A stretch of 64,000 bases of DNA from Apoderus coryli (taxonomy: Eukaryota; Arthropoda; Insecta; Coleoptera; Attelabidae), in the NCBI GenBank assembly GCA_911728435.2, contig OU452203.1:19303651-19367650 (forward strand). The letters run 5' to 3'. Position numbers and translations under genes: made by a program. Below the pieces are notes generated by a model, which was not told the DNA's origin, searched no databases, and saw only the letters and a program-made list of their open reading frames with translations. Below are positions 44,071 through 54,779 of this stretch, piece by piece (the first letter of the stretch is position 1; each line of letters starts with the position of its first letter).

Positions 44071-45366
44071 TCGGGTCCGCCATCTAACGTTTTTTTTTTC
44101 AACTAGTGCTTATTTCGTGAAGGGTATCACTTAGCTCATGGCTGATTTGACAGATAATTAGTTTTATCCTTCCGCTGAACGAATATGGTTGTGTATACGC
44201 TTGAACAACGCTGGGAAATATTGCGACATTAATTTGAAAATCATGGTAATGTTGCAGAATGTGTGCGAAAATTGCGTACGGATTTTGGAAGAAGAGAAGC
44301 ACCGTCAGCTCCGTATGTTCGTTATCTCGTGAAAAAAGTGAAAGAAACTGGCATCCTCATCGATAAACCAAAGCGTGAAAAGCCAAAAACAGTGCGTACA
44401 CCCGAGAATATTGCTGCTGTGGCAGAAAGTGTGCGTGAAGCGCCATCAACATCAATTCACCGTCGGTCTCAACAATTGAACATTTCGGAGACATCATTGA
44501 GACGAATTTTGCATAAAGACCTTAGTATGACGCCATACAAAGTCCAATTGGTTCAGGAGTTGAAGCCAACTGACCATCCAATGCGTTTTCGCTTCGCTCA
44601 GTGGGCCTGCGATCGACTTACAGAAGATGCCGATTTTGCCAAAAAAATCATCTTTTCAGATGAAGCTCATTTTGATCTTGGCCGGTATGTAAACAAGCAA
44701 AATTGTCGCATTTGGGGCACAGAAAACCCGCACGCATACATTGAAAAGCCGATGCACCCAAAACGAGTCACTGTTTGGTGCGGATTTTGGTCCGGAGGCA
44801 TAATTGGGCCATTTTTCTTCGAAAATGAGCAAGGAGTGGCCGTTACAGTCAATGGCGATCGTTATCGGGCCATGTTGAACGAATTTTTGTTCACAAAAAT
44901 TGAAGAGGAGGATATTGGCAACATTTGGTTTCAACAGGACGGCGCTACGTGCCACACAGCCGAAGCTACACTCGATGTTTTGCGCCCTGTTTTTGAAGAT
45001 CGCATTATCAGCCGCAGAGCTGATGTCGTTTGGCCACCTCGGAGCTGCGATTTGACACCGTTGGACTATTATTTGTGGGGTGCCGTCAAAGATAAGTGTT
45101 ACGCCGACAAGCGAGAGACAATTGACGCTTTAAAGGACAATATTCGTGGTGAAATACAGCTGCACACAATCGATAATGTGCTTAAAAATTGGACCGATCG
45201 TATAGGCTACTGCATGGCCAGCCGAGGCAGCCATTTGAATGAAATTATTTGTCATTATTAACCGGAAGGATTGTACTTTCAAATAAAAAAAGAAATTTGA
45301 GAAAATATTCAGCAGTTTTTCTTTTATAGCATTTTAAAAAAAAAAAAAGTTATCTGGCAGACCCAA
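44071..45366 (+). mobile_element. DD41D (rosa-like) mariner, nearly intact
   Basis: Imperfect terminal inverted repeats TCGGGTCCGCCATCTAAC and TTGGGTCTGCCAGATAAC are flanked by TA (44069-44070 and 45367-45368). The 1296-bp length is full size for a mariner. The only visible coding lesion is one stop codon near the start. Confidence 0.9.
44185..45261 (+). pseudogene. Mariner transposase, one premature stop
   Basis: The ATG at 44185 begins MVVYTLEQRWEILRH, then TAA at 44230-44232 (probably a tyrosine codon changed by one base), then FENHGNVAECVRKLRTDFGR onward without another stop to 45261. That is 358 codons in total, and an internal ATG at 44263 would give 332 residues. Domains: two helix-turn-helix segments (VAECVRKLRTDFGRR; NISETSLRRILHKD), then the DDD domain with IIFSDEAHF, WFQQDGATCHT and CDLTPLDYYLWG. 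Between the second and third D there are 41 residues. The C-terminus ends GSHLNEIICHY. This is a cut-and-paste transposase of Tc1/mariner type. All three catalytic aspartates are present. Confidence 0.85.
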
Positions 45367-45384
45367 TATAATTCCATAGATTTT

Positions 45385-45612
45385 TTATATATAAGGACAT
45401 ATTTTTAAGATGGCGGTTATACCGGAAGTGTATAAAGGATTTGAATCGATATTTCTTTCAATTTTTGATACATACACAGTATTTCCTTGTTTACTGCTAT
45501 CTGCATAATCAAATTGATTGTATTTACAGCCACCGATCAAAGTTGTCAATAAAATACGCTCGTATAAATCCTTGTCCCTGATGAACATATCTACCATCTG
45601 ACAAATTGACAC
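45385..45612 (-). other. Unassigned minus-strand open frame
   Basis: A 75-codon frame (SICQMVDMFIRDKDLYERIL, LTTLIGGCKYNQFDYADSSK and so on) with protein-like composition, adjacent to but outside the mariner. No motif is recognised and no promoter or splice site clearly belongs to it. It may be a fragment of an unknown gene or chance. Confidence 0.2.
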
Positions 45613-45959
45613 AATTGATCAAATTGATAACGTTGCTAATCCATAGTATATAAACGGAATCTTTTCAATTGGGGATAATAAATAAATGAACAGAGACAAG
45701 CCGGTGTGTGTCATTGTGAATCAATGTTCGATAGAGGTTGGCACTCGTTTCACGATAGTAAAATGGTTTACAAGAAATGACTGAACGATCCACACATGGG
45801 AAAGTTATCATTATTAGTTCGACGTGTATACAAGGTTTTCTAGGAATATTTATGTTAAAATATGTAATTTTGTGTGATATTTATTTACCACCATATACCT
45901 ATGTACTTAGATTTCTGATTTTTTTGGCTTTTTAGCTGTTCATTTCAAAAATGTATATG

Positions 45960-46520
45960 GAGGCTATTAGTTTCACGAAAAAAAAAAATGTATGTAAATT
46001 AGTTTAAAAGAAAATGTCCGTTTGTGTGTCTGTCTGACTTAACTTATTTTAACCAAATTTGATACAAAAATACGACAGAAAAACATGGAGCGTAGGAAAA
46101 TGGTTTAAAAAAGAGTTCAAAATTCATCGTTCTTAAACTTATCCGAATTATTGAATAATTTTTCATTGGTTTAATAGAGTATATATATAACATAAAACAT
46201 TAACTATAAAAAAAGTTAGATCACATTGGCGTCCGAAAAGAGTGTGAAAATGGGATTAAAACTTAAAAAAAACATATTTCCTAAACATAGAAATATCATA
46301 AAAAACTTACTGACATAGGCGTTCGTAAATAGTGGAAAAGGGGTCAAAATAAAATGTTCTATATAAACTTATTTGAAATATGGAATAATTTTTCGTAGTG
46401 GTGCTAAAATATAACCTAAAAAATGGCACATAGAAGAATTGGTTCACAAATAGTGTAAAAAGGGATAAAAATTGGGAAAAAATAGGTATATTCCCCAAGC
46501 ATACCAGAAAAATTGGCTGA
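45960..46520 (+). repeat. Dispersed repeat made of about 110-bp degenerate units
   Basis: TTTTAACCAAATTTGATACA, then GAGCGTAGGAAAATGG, then CTTAAACTTATCC, then a series of units containing a GGCGTYCGNAAATAGTGNNAAA-like core: 46226 (GGCGTCCGAAAAGAGTGTG), 46317 (GGCGTTCGTAAATAGTGG) and 46440 (GGTTCACAAATAGTGT). The same order occurs in reverse orientation at about 53620-54480. No protein is encoded. Confidence 0.6.
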
Positions 46521-46539
46521 TTATATAGTTTTGATATAA

Positions 46540-47390
46540 GATAATTTTTTACTAAATATAGGAACCAATCAAATTACTTAATTTTAAGTCATGTGTCAAA
46601 TTTCATCCAATCACCTGGTGTTTTCAGTTTGGTGTTTTTTTTAATAAAAATTAATTAAACGTCAAACTGACAACTGGTTTAAAAATGTCGCGAAGATTTG
46701 GTATTGCATCTAACGATGCAATTAATGATATTATATCTAATAATATACCAAAAAATACAAGCAAATCAAAAAAATATGTATGGGAAATATTTCTCGAGTT
46801 TTGTGCGACAAGAGAATACGAACTGAATGCTGAAACGAGTTTGCATAATTTGGATAATATATTGAAAGATTATGCGGTAAATATGCGAAAAGTTGACGGA
46901 ACTGAATTAAAGAAGCAACTGTAAAAACAATTTGGAATACTACGAGTAGGCTACTCCAAGAAAAATACTTCAATGACTTCAAAATTGTATTCGACCCGTT
47001 TACCAGTGTGATATTCAAAAATGCGCGAGATGCAAGAAATGCAAAACGTAAAAGATTACAGCAGGATCCAAACAAACGAAAATTCAGTTCATCAAATTTG
47101 AGTTCAAGTGATTTGGCTAGAATCATTGGATTATGGGATGAATGTACACCAGAAGGTTTACAAAAATTTTTTTACTATATTGTAGCTGTTGAGTTAGCTT
47201 GGCGAGGTGGTGAACCAGCTGATTGCCTTATAGATTATTTCACGATTGAGAAAAATAATGATGGAACGCCAACCAACAGAATTGAATACATCCAATAGTC
47301 AGTAAAACATGCCAAGGAATTTACCAATTGTACTTTTCACAACTGTAGTTTTAAATAAAAATGAATAATATAAATAAAATATAAAATAGC
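46540..47390 (+). mobile_element. Second Crypton family, copy 1 (3' deleted)
   Basis: Shares its 5' flank with 59300 onward (TAAATATAG, AACCAATCAAAT, TTTTAAGTCATGTGTCAAAT). After IEY the sequence jumps from CATGCCAAGGA to ATTTACCAATTGTACTTT, skipping about 0.4 kb that copy 2 retains. Element ends are not marked by inverted repeats. Confidence 0.7.
46685..47366 (+). pseudogene. Crypton tyrosine recombinase, copy 1, catalytic half deleted
   Basis: The ATG at 46685 gives MSRRFGIASNDAINDIISNN, with a core-binding region to 46911. A one-base loss there shifts the frame, which continues as ATVKTIWNTTSRLLQEKYFN and then ARNAKRKRLQQDPNKRKFSS. VELAWRGGEPADCL carries the probable first catalytic arginine. 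The HxxR, H/W and tyrosine boxes are all missing in the 3' deletion. The end NCTFHNCSF rejoins the original carboxy terminus. The family resembles the Crypton-derived DUF3504/KIAA1958-type proteins, by memory. Confidence 0.75.
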
Positions 47391-47399
47391 TGATGTTCC

Positions 47400-48635
47400 A
47401 TTTTTTTGAGTTTAGTTTAATGCTGCAACCGAAGCGCCGCTAACTTGATTAGTTTCCTTTATACAGGGTGATTTTAATTTTTTTTCATTTTCATTTTTCC
47501 TTCATATTTCCGTTGCTATTAGAGGTACGTGAAAATTGTTTTTATAAAAGTTAGAGATAATTTGATGGTAAATACAACAGTGGAGTACCCCTTTTTTTCG
47601 ACGTTCTATTGTAGATATAATACGCTACCAACTTTTTTTTCTCAATTGGGACACCCTATATATATCAACGAATAAGAAATAATCAAATTTGAGAGCTAGT
47701 GACACTTTGACATATATGGTCTCTCATTTGAGAAAACAAGGTTGCTAGCGTTACCTTAAACAACAGGAAAATTGGGCACGCCACTGTATTTAGCATTAAA
47801 TTATCTCTAACTTAAGCAGTTATAATAAGCATTAGAGAAAAAAGATGTGAAAAATTGTGTCTAATAGATTTTTATGAACACATAATTCTATTTTTTAATT
47901 CCTATAAGTCCTACCCTGTGCTGTCACACATTGACTAGATTACTCTAAGCGATTGGAATGCAAAAAACTGCAAATTTTAGTTCGTAACTGTCCAGATGAG
48001 GGAGCGGATGCATTAATAATTTAATTATAAACGAATTATCACAATTTTCGGGACACCATGTATAATAAAGGATAAAAGAGCAACAGCAAAAAAAAAAAGA
48101 GCCTGTATATGCCGACATGGTCTCTTAAGAGAAAGTGTTATTGAAATTGAAATGGAACAAAAGAGTGTAGTGCAATATGCTGCAGAGGCATGTTATGTAA
48201 CTACTATACAGTACGTCCACATAATAGTGGATGCAAGACGATAAATGGAACAAAAATGTCACGGGAGGTGTTGCGGTAAGGTCAGGTTGTTTTAAAGAGC
48301 TGAAATTGAAAAAATATAACGATATTGGATCTTAATGATTTGATATCTCTTCGTTTTCGCCATATTTTAGTTTTTTATTTTATTAATTTTGAAGTTATGT
48401 TGCGTTTTTAGTTTTTTTTTGTCTTCTTTAAATAAAGTTTCACAGGGTTCCTTTGTGTTTGATGACCATTGGCGTACCGCACATATTTTTTTAGTGATTT
48501 AAAAATTAACAAAACATCATGTTAACTTTTTTTTTTTTATTATTTAAAACGTTCGTTTAAGAAATAGGGAAGTTACTATATTTATACAGGAGTTAAGTGT
48601 ATGAAACTTTTCAAGAGTTTTTGTTATGTTAATGA
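47400..48635. other. No gene seen; scattered CAGGGTG-type ends
   Basis: TACAGGGTGATTTTAA at about 47463, GACACCCTATATA near 47651 and GGGACACCATGTATA near 48050 look like ends of TA-flanked repeats. I could not pair them with confidence. No coding region. Confidence 0.4.
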
Positions 48636-48639
48636 ATAT

Positions 48640-49000
48640 CAGAACTCCGAAGAGAATAGGGGACTGGAGGCAAATCTTAGATGCACCTCTTGGAAAAGGT
48701 TAAAATAACGAGGCCTTAGCCCACGTCCCACGGACGTCAAAGCCTTTTATCAAAGAAAAAACATACGGAAAGTGGTAAAACATGTGGAATCAATCACAAT
48801 AAAAGCTATCCGAATCCAAAAAGTCAAGGAAACCTTGGAGCCTTACACCCCGACAAAGGCACCAACAAGTTGCGATAATAAGACTCAGAATAGGTCACAC
48901 AAAGCTCACCCATGATTCAGGATCACCAAATCCGATAGACCCAAATGTAACACCTGCAATACAACACAATCAATACACCACAAACACGTAGAGAACTTGG
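48640..49000 (+). pseudogene. LINE C-terminal (RNase H side) fragment
   Basis: Near 48880-48990 the plus strand reads LRIGHTKLTHDS, then SPNPIDPKCNTCNTTQSIHH, the RxRxGHTxLTHxx ... Cx2C...H block found at the end of jockey/I-type LINE proteins. The preceding 200 bp is coding-like but frameshifted. Decayed relic. Confidence 0.6.
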
Positions 49001-49207
49001 ATGGCTAAGAGGCCAAGAAATAAATATTGAAAAAATACTTAAATTTATAATATATAATCCTATCGTCGCTAATATCCCATAAGGTTGATGCGACATTAAA
49101 CAAATAAAATAATAATAACAACAATAACAACTACCGAACTTATGATAAGTAACAAACAAAAAATAATAATAAAAATAATAAAAGCAACTTAATTCTAACA
49201 AGGTATA

Positions 49208-49353
49208 CAGGGTGGACACGACGGTTTCAGTAACAACTCATCTAATTCTACGTTTCTTGAAAGACCAAAGTTCTTTTCAATACTAATTTGTTGTTGACAA
49301 TTTAGGTAAATATAAACAGGATCCTATACTTTGAGTCCACCGTGGACATACTG
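49208..49353. repeat. Short TA-flanked TIR element, about 146 bp
   Basis: TA|CAGGGTGGACACGACGG on the left is imperfectly matched by CCACCGTGGACATACTG|TA on the right. No coding capacity. The pairing is weaker than in the other family members. Confidence 0.45.
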
Positions 49354-49529
49354 TATAAATATACCCGTACAAGTTAACAAGTAGATATTTAGTAATAGAA
49401 ATAAATAAAGTTGGTATTAAATCATCTATCTAATTCATCTAAAGAATGTTTTTTGATTGCTTAAATAAACACATAAATATATAGCTGTACATAATATTTG
49501 TTATAATGTTAGATAAATCAAATAATATA

Positions 49530-49781
49530 CAGGGATATCCACGCAACTCGTTTATTAAAAGTCGTTTGAGAAAATTTGTATTTAAATTAGTTAAATTATA
49601 TGGATTATATGCTTATATTAAATGGGACACCCTGTATTTTATTACACTTTTTTTTAAACTTCAAATTTCTTCAGTTACAGTCATAAAAGGTTCTCTTCAG
49701 AGCTTTCTATTTAACATAAGCGATCACATTTAGCTTATTTAAATAGAGCTTTAAATAGAACGAGTTACGTGAATATCCCTG
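49530..49781. mobile_element. CAGGGATAT-type TIR element with internal CACCCTGTA
   Basis: TA|CAGGGATATCCACGCAACTCG and CGAGTTACGTGAATATCCCTG|TA form the ends of a 252-bp element. Near its middle GGGACACCCTGTA is itself a canonical right end of the CAGGGTG family. The element may therefore be a chimera or carry a nested fragment. Confidence 0.7.
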
Positions 49782-50109
49782 TATGTAAATGTATTTACTA
49801 TACTTTCATTTATCATCAAATTCTATTCATTTATCATAAATCTAGCCATTACCAAGTATTTGTTCTGATATGTTACGTATGTAGACATATAACGTGTTGA
49901 GAGATATAATATAGACAAAATCATTTTTTAGTTGCAGTCCTCGAGGCAATAGTTCAACCTTAAAAATATGTGGCATGGCTTGTAGTATTTTTTTTTCTAC
50001 TAATATTATAGGCTGATAAATTGAGATCGAATATATCGATACATTTCTTGCATCTCTATTGATGAAATACATTTTCTGAAGTACTTAATCCATATATCGA
50101 GGAGTGAAT

Positions 50110-50455
50110 TATATTTATCTGAATAAAACACTAATTACATTGGTCAAACTTCAAACTGGTCGTAACTTTGGAACCCGTTTCAAAGAACACACTAAAATCA
50201 TTGAAAAAGTCACTCAAGATAACGTTGATGAAATAAACAGGAACTCTACCACGTCTTTAATCAACAACACACTTTATTTTTTATCGATCCAGACCCTAAA
50301 ATGCTCCATTGTTGTGTTAAGAGGACAATGTTGAACGTTTTAGAATCCCTAGAAATCAATTCACATAAGAAATACTAGAGACACATGCGCATAAACGATC
50401 AACTAGATTTCGAATGTCTTCCATTCACATAAATCAGCCCCATAACCTATAAAAC
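50110..50455 (+). pseudogene. Penelope-like element, GIY-YIG remnant
   Basis: NYIGQ, then (after a short disruption) TGRNFGTRFKEHTKII, then a frame change near 50285 to DPKMLHCCVKRTMLNVLESL and EINSHKKY. This is the GIY-YIG nuclease at the C-terminus of Penelope-like retroelements (YxGxTxRxFxxRFxEH ... LExxEI). The RT part was not found nearby. Penelope elements often carry hammerhead ribozymes, relevant to the motif at 53831. Confidence 0.6.
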
Positions 50456-50459
50456 TATA

Positions 50460-53160
50460 TCCAATTGAAACATTTAGGTTATTTTTTTGGCCTCTGCATC
50501 TTAGGCAATTTAGCCATCATCCAATCCACTTTCATTTCTTGATAGACCGCAAATAATAGGAACATTAAGATTATAGACACCAAAATATAACGTATAACTT
50601 CACTAAACACATCAGTCCACTCAACTCAACATAAATAAAGTACATAACCATGTGTCATTAAATTTTACCAAGAACAACACATAAAATTATGAAAATTATA
50701 TAACTAGTCAAACAACACACTCGAAAATCCTCATAATTCCTAAATATCCACCTAAATCAAACTATAATAAGTATCTAATAATGTGACGTGTGTAAATCTT
50801 CAAATTAAGTGTGGCATCCGCGAATTTCTCAACTTTTCTTGCTTGTTGTCAGATTTTGAATGAATTGAATTGAATGAAATATAAATAATATGGAATTTTT
50901 TCAACAAACAAATTATTTTAGCAAAAATAAAATAAACTTGGGGAAATTAAGTTTGTGTTTAATTAAGCAGCTGCGCGTGTGTCGGGTGTAAATAGATTTC
51001 GGATTAATCACTATTGCCGAGCATTGTAAGTTGGTATGTTGTTTAAGCGAGTAGATTCCATATGAATAACACAAATCTGTTTTCTTTTGAAGAAAAATAA
51101 GTATTAATTAGGAGTTTTTTTTAGATATAATAATGTTTAAATATTTGTTATTTTGCGGAAGTTGAATAAATTAGATTTGGAACAACCTATATTGTTACAT
51201 TATTTTTTTTAATGTCGAAAATGAAGTTAGTAGACTCTAAAATAATTTATAATTTTTTTCCAATGCTTGAAAAGCACTTATGATGTCAATTTTGAGCCGG
51301 CCCAGTTTTCATTAAAAAAAAATATTTCTTTTTAAAGAAGTAGTCCAATTTTATTTCTTACGTATAAAATAATTTTTGCTGTACCAAAACTTTCGTATTT
51401 GCCCCTAATTCTCAACCCTTTGCGTTGCGCCAATGAAACTCGGATACAAACCGATTCATGGCAATCCACAGCCTACCTAACTTCAGATATTTAACCGCAC
51501 AACAACTATCCAGTAGTAGGTATAATGTGCCCATTTTCGTTTTCATATTGTATTATTATTTCCATATCCAATACAATAGATATAATATTTTCAGTTTCAG
51601 CCTCATGCCGACCGCTTACTTTATTATTTACTTCACTCAACATAATATTTTATACGCGTATCTCTATAGTAGGTAGTAGGCATCAAGCCAGCTTTGAAAA
51701 CGGTTGATGCTTGTGTTGCTACTCACTGCACGCTACGCGATTGGCTTGCTGCTTACGGCACGTGACACAGTCCGGTAGCAATAACAACACTATTATGCCA
51801 AATTTGACAAATTTATTAGATCTAGTGTGCTATGACTTTATGTTTATGGTGTTTGTTCAAAAGAAGTGGAAGAATAAGTTGTTGTTATAACCTCAAAATT
51901 ATTAAAATTAAAAACAGTTGTGATTAATTTTGTTGATATGCATACAAATAAATACTATTTGAATTTTAAACTAGTCTACGTAGTGATTAAAGGTTAATTT
52001 TTATTATTTGACGCGAAAATTTAACTTCATCATGCAATTAATTAGGTAGTTGCTAGTGTATTAGTAATGTGATAATAATTACGAGGTGGATGTAGCGTTA
52101 ATTGATAGTGAATAATAAATATACTCGTAGTTGCGTCTGTGATACATGTTTAATGATAACAATAGCTCTGTTAAATGGGTTTGAAAATGAAGTATTTTTC
52201 CGCGGGACATAGAGAATCGTATACGTTGATTGCCAGGAAGAGATATATGAAGAAAATGTAAGTTTATTATGATTTTTGTTAAAACTGGTGAAGTTAGTAG
52301 TTTAGTTTTAGACAAACAACAATCGTCTCTACGTTGGTACTTTCCCTGATTAACACATACCAAGTGGGTTGGGTTGATCCTAGACTAAACCTTTCGATTA
52401 TTTATTCAATATTTCCACATTTTGACTCATTTTTTTCATTAATGTTGCACTTTGCGGGATATAAATGTCATTTTACTATTTAAGAGGTTGAGAGAAAATT
52501 GTGTATGTCAGCGAGGAAGGTGGTTGCCGTTCTCCTCAAGCACTCACATGAAACTGAGAGTTCTAAGTATTCTACAAAACTGTCTCCATAGGCTTGACGC
52601 AGTTTTTTTTGGCACTATGTCCAAGTCTGTTAGTGTTAAAAGTTTTTAGGGCTGTACTAAATAATTATTGGAAGAAAATCCTATTAATATTACAAGAAAT
52701 AATAATAATAACACATATGCATTGATATGTAATTTAAATGTGTACGGATTTTACTTTATTATTATAAAAGTGAAATCAAAATTGTCTGTATTTCTGTTAT
52801 GCTTAGTTTAACTTTAATATCCAATGATTATGATTATAATAATAAAAATAAAAGTTTTTTTTCCTTTGCAATTTCCTTAATTATAAAATTAATTTTTATT
52901 TTATATGCTTAACTTATAATATTATCTATATCAACTGGGTATATACGTATGGTAAATTATAATGTATGTACCTATTACTATTTTATGTTTAACGTGGTGT
53001 GTTAAATTAATCAATGTAGGATGGAAAACTTACTAAGCTCTGGATTAGTTGCAAACTTATTTGCAATAAGGCGATATAGGTACTTATTTATTTTTATGTC
53101 TGAATGGAAAATTATTAGCTTGTATCTATCGTCTTGGTTATGCCACCGAATATAGATCTT
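50460..53160. other. Long AT-rich stretch, no gene seen
   Basis: No coding region recognised. A GC-richer patch at about 51680-51790 and a coding-like but unassigned segment at 52452-52649 are the only compositional exceptions. Confidence 0.4.
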
Positions 53161-53175
53161 ATAATCTTTGGACGA

Positions 53176-53222
53176 TGGTTATGCCATCGAATATTAACTC
53201 GTATTATTTTAACTGTGGTTAT
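53176..53222. repeat. Dispersed repeat, partner at 26234-26280
   Basis: CATCGAATATTAACT, then TATTATTTTAACTGTG, shared with the earlier site. Just upstream GGTTATGCCACCGAATAT and GGTTATGCCATCGAATAT form a local duplication about 40 bp apart. Confidence 0.55.
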
Positions 53223-53371
53223 AATGGTCTGTTAACTCCCTTTTCTTATATGGTATCCCCTAAAATAAACTTAGGATGCATGTATGAAGTTGCTTGCGTA
53301 ATAATAGTGTTGCAGGCACGAATAGCTCTGCATATTTAAGTGTAAAAGTAATAATTTTATGATCTTTTTGT

Positions 53372-53467
53372 TATTTATCTAAATTTAATAAATTTTTGTT
53401 TTGTTTTAGACATCAGCTATTTATCTAAATTTAATAAATTTTTGTTTTGTTTTAGACATCAGCTATT
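53372..53467. repeat. Perfect 46-bp tandem duplication
   Basis: The unit starting TATTTATCTAAATTTAATAA and ending GACATCAGC is present twice without a difference, followed by a partial third start. The identity suggests recent slippage or unequal exchange. Confidence 0.85.
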
Positions 53468-53702
53468 TTTTTAAGTATCGGGTTTTGTTCATTTTTCTTC
53501 TCTTTGGAGGCACTATTTATACGTACATATTTTATATTTCAGATCTTCTAGGCCAAGTTTTTGTACGCAAAATAATTGATTTTTTTTAGTTTTATTATAA
53601 AATTTATTTTGCCCCCTTTTCTACTATTTTCGAACCCATATGTAAACAAAATTGTTATGCTGCATGTTGTAGGTTATCTTATAGCAAAGCTATTTATAAG
53701 TA

Positions 53703-53748
53703 GCCAATTTTTCTGATATATTTGGCCAATTTTTCTGATATATTTGGA
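53703..53748. repeat. Tandem duplication of a 22-24-bp unit
   Basis: CCAATTTTTCTGATATATTT occurs twice in direct succession, each followed by GG. Confidence 0.8.
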
Positions 53749-53830
53749 AACACCTTTTTTTATTTGAATAAAAGGCGTCTACTCCACAAAATGATTTATA
53801 TATATACGTTAAAATTTTTTCTTGATTTTA

Positions 53831-53874
53831 GCTGCCAGACATGTTTCGGACTACACGTCCATCATCAGTGGCTT
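53831..53874 (-). ncRNA. Hammerhead ribozyme-like motif, short stem III
   Basis: The minus strand can fold as a hammerhead. Stem I is GCCA with TGGC (4 bp). The core is CTGATGA. Stem II is GGAC, loop GTGTA, GTCC (4 bp), preceded by one extra T. GAAA follows, then a minimal stem III (AC/GT around AT) and cleavage-site C in GTC. Hammerheads with such very short stem III are known in Penelope-like elements and other retroposons, where dimers are thought to be active. The extra T after the CTGATGA box is a deviation. Cleavage is inferred, not shown. Confidence 0.5.
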
Positions 53875-54779
53875 AAAGAACTTGTACAATGTTGTTAAAT
53901 GTGAGGGTCATACTTCATACAGAATTAACAGATAGATTTTTACATGGATTTTTGATTTAAACGTCTATACATATCACTTTGATGGAAAATTTGGTTGTTA
54001 AATTAATAAAATAAAAATTAAAATATAATCAAATTGTTGAACATTTGTTAATTTTTGTTGCTAGTAATCTTAGTTTTCCTTTTTTCTTTTTTCTCATCTT
54101 CAATGAAAAACAATTTAAGATTGAAATAAATTGGTAAGAGCCCACAACAATACGGCCGTTTAAGAATTACAGATAAGACAAACAAAATGTCGAGTGGTGA
54201 GGATACGTTTTTTTTAAATATTTTTTACCCTATTTTACACTATTTTCGAACGCCAATGTGGCATAATATTTTATGTTCAATATTTTTGGGTTATATTCAA
54301 TTAAATGCGTAAAAAATTATGCAGTATTTAGGATAAGTTTAAGAACTATGATTTTTTTAATTTTTGAACCCTCTTTTAAACCCCTTGCCTACGCTCAATG
54401 TTTTCCAAAATCTAATCAGCTCCTTGCCATGTCCTATAGTATTTTTGTACCAAATTTGGTTAAAACAAAATTTTTTTTTCATGAAACTAATTTAGCGCAA
54501 ACTATAATAACATATTCAAAGTACAGTAAAAGTGAAAAATCTATAAATAAAAAAAAAACAAACAAAATTGAACTCAAAAGTCTGCAAAATTACTTTAATT
54601 AACATAATAACAACATAAAATATGTACAAATTCAAAAAAATGTTAGTCAAAATATTAATTATAAATATTGGGAAATTAGGGATCATGTTAAACTGCGGAA
54701 TCAATAAATACCTACTTAAGTGTTTTTTTCTTAAAGGAATAAACATTTAACTTTTTTAAGTAGATACTTAATCAAGTAT

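Larger units (their letters stand above)
53620..54480 (-). repeat. Dispersed unit repeat, reverse of 45960-46520
   Basis: Read on the minus strand it gives TTTTAACCAAATTTGGTACA, TTGAGCGTAGGCAAGGGG, CTTAAACTTATCC and CATTGGCGTTCGAAAATAGT, in the same order as 45960-46520. The block 53760-54170, containing the hammerhead-like motif, separates two parts of the repeat and looks like a later insertion. Confidence 0.6.

Noticed and set aside
46737..47126. 129-codon minus-strand frame
   Set aside because: Antisense shadow of Crypton copy 1, without motifs.
54273..54602. 109-codon plus-strand gene
   Set aside because: Falls within the dispersed unit repeat that recurs at 46 kb, where the frame is not conserved.
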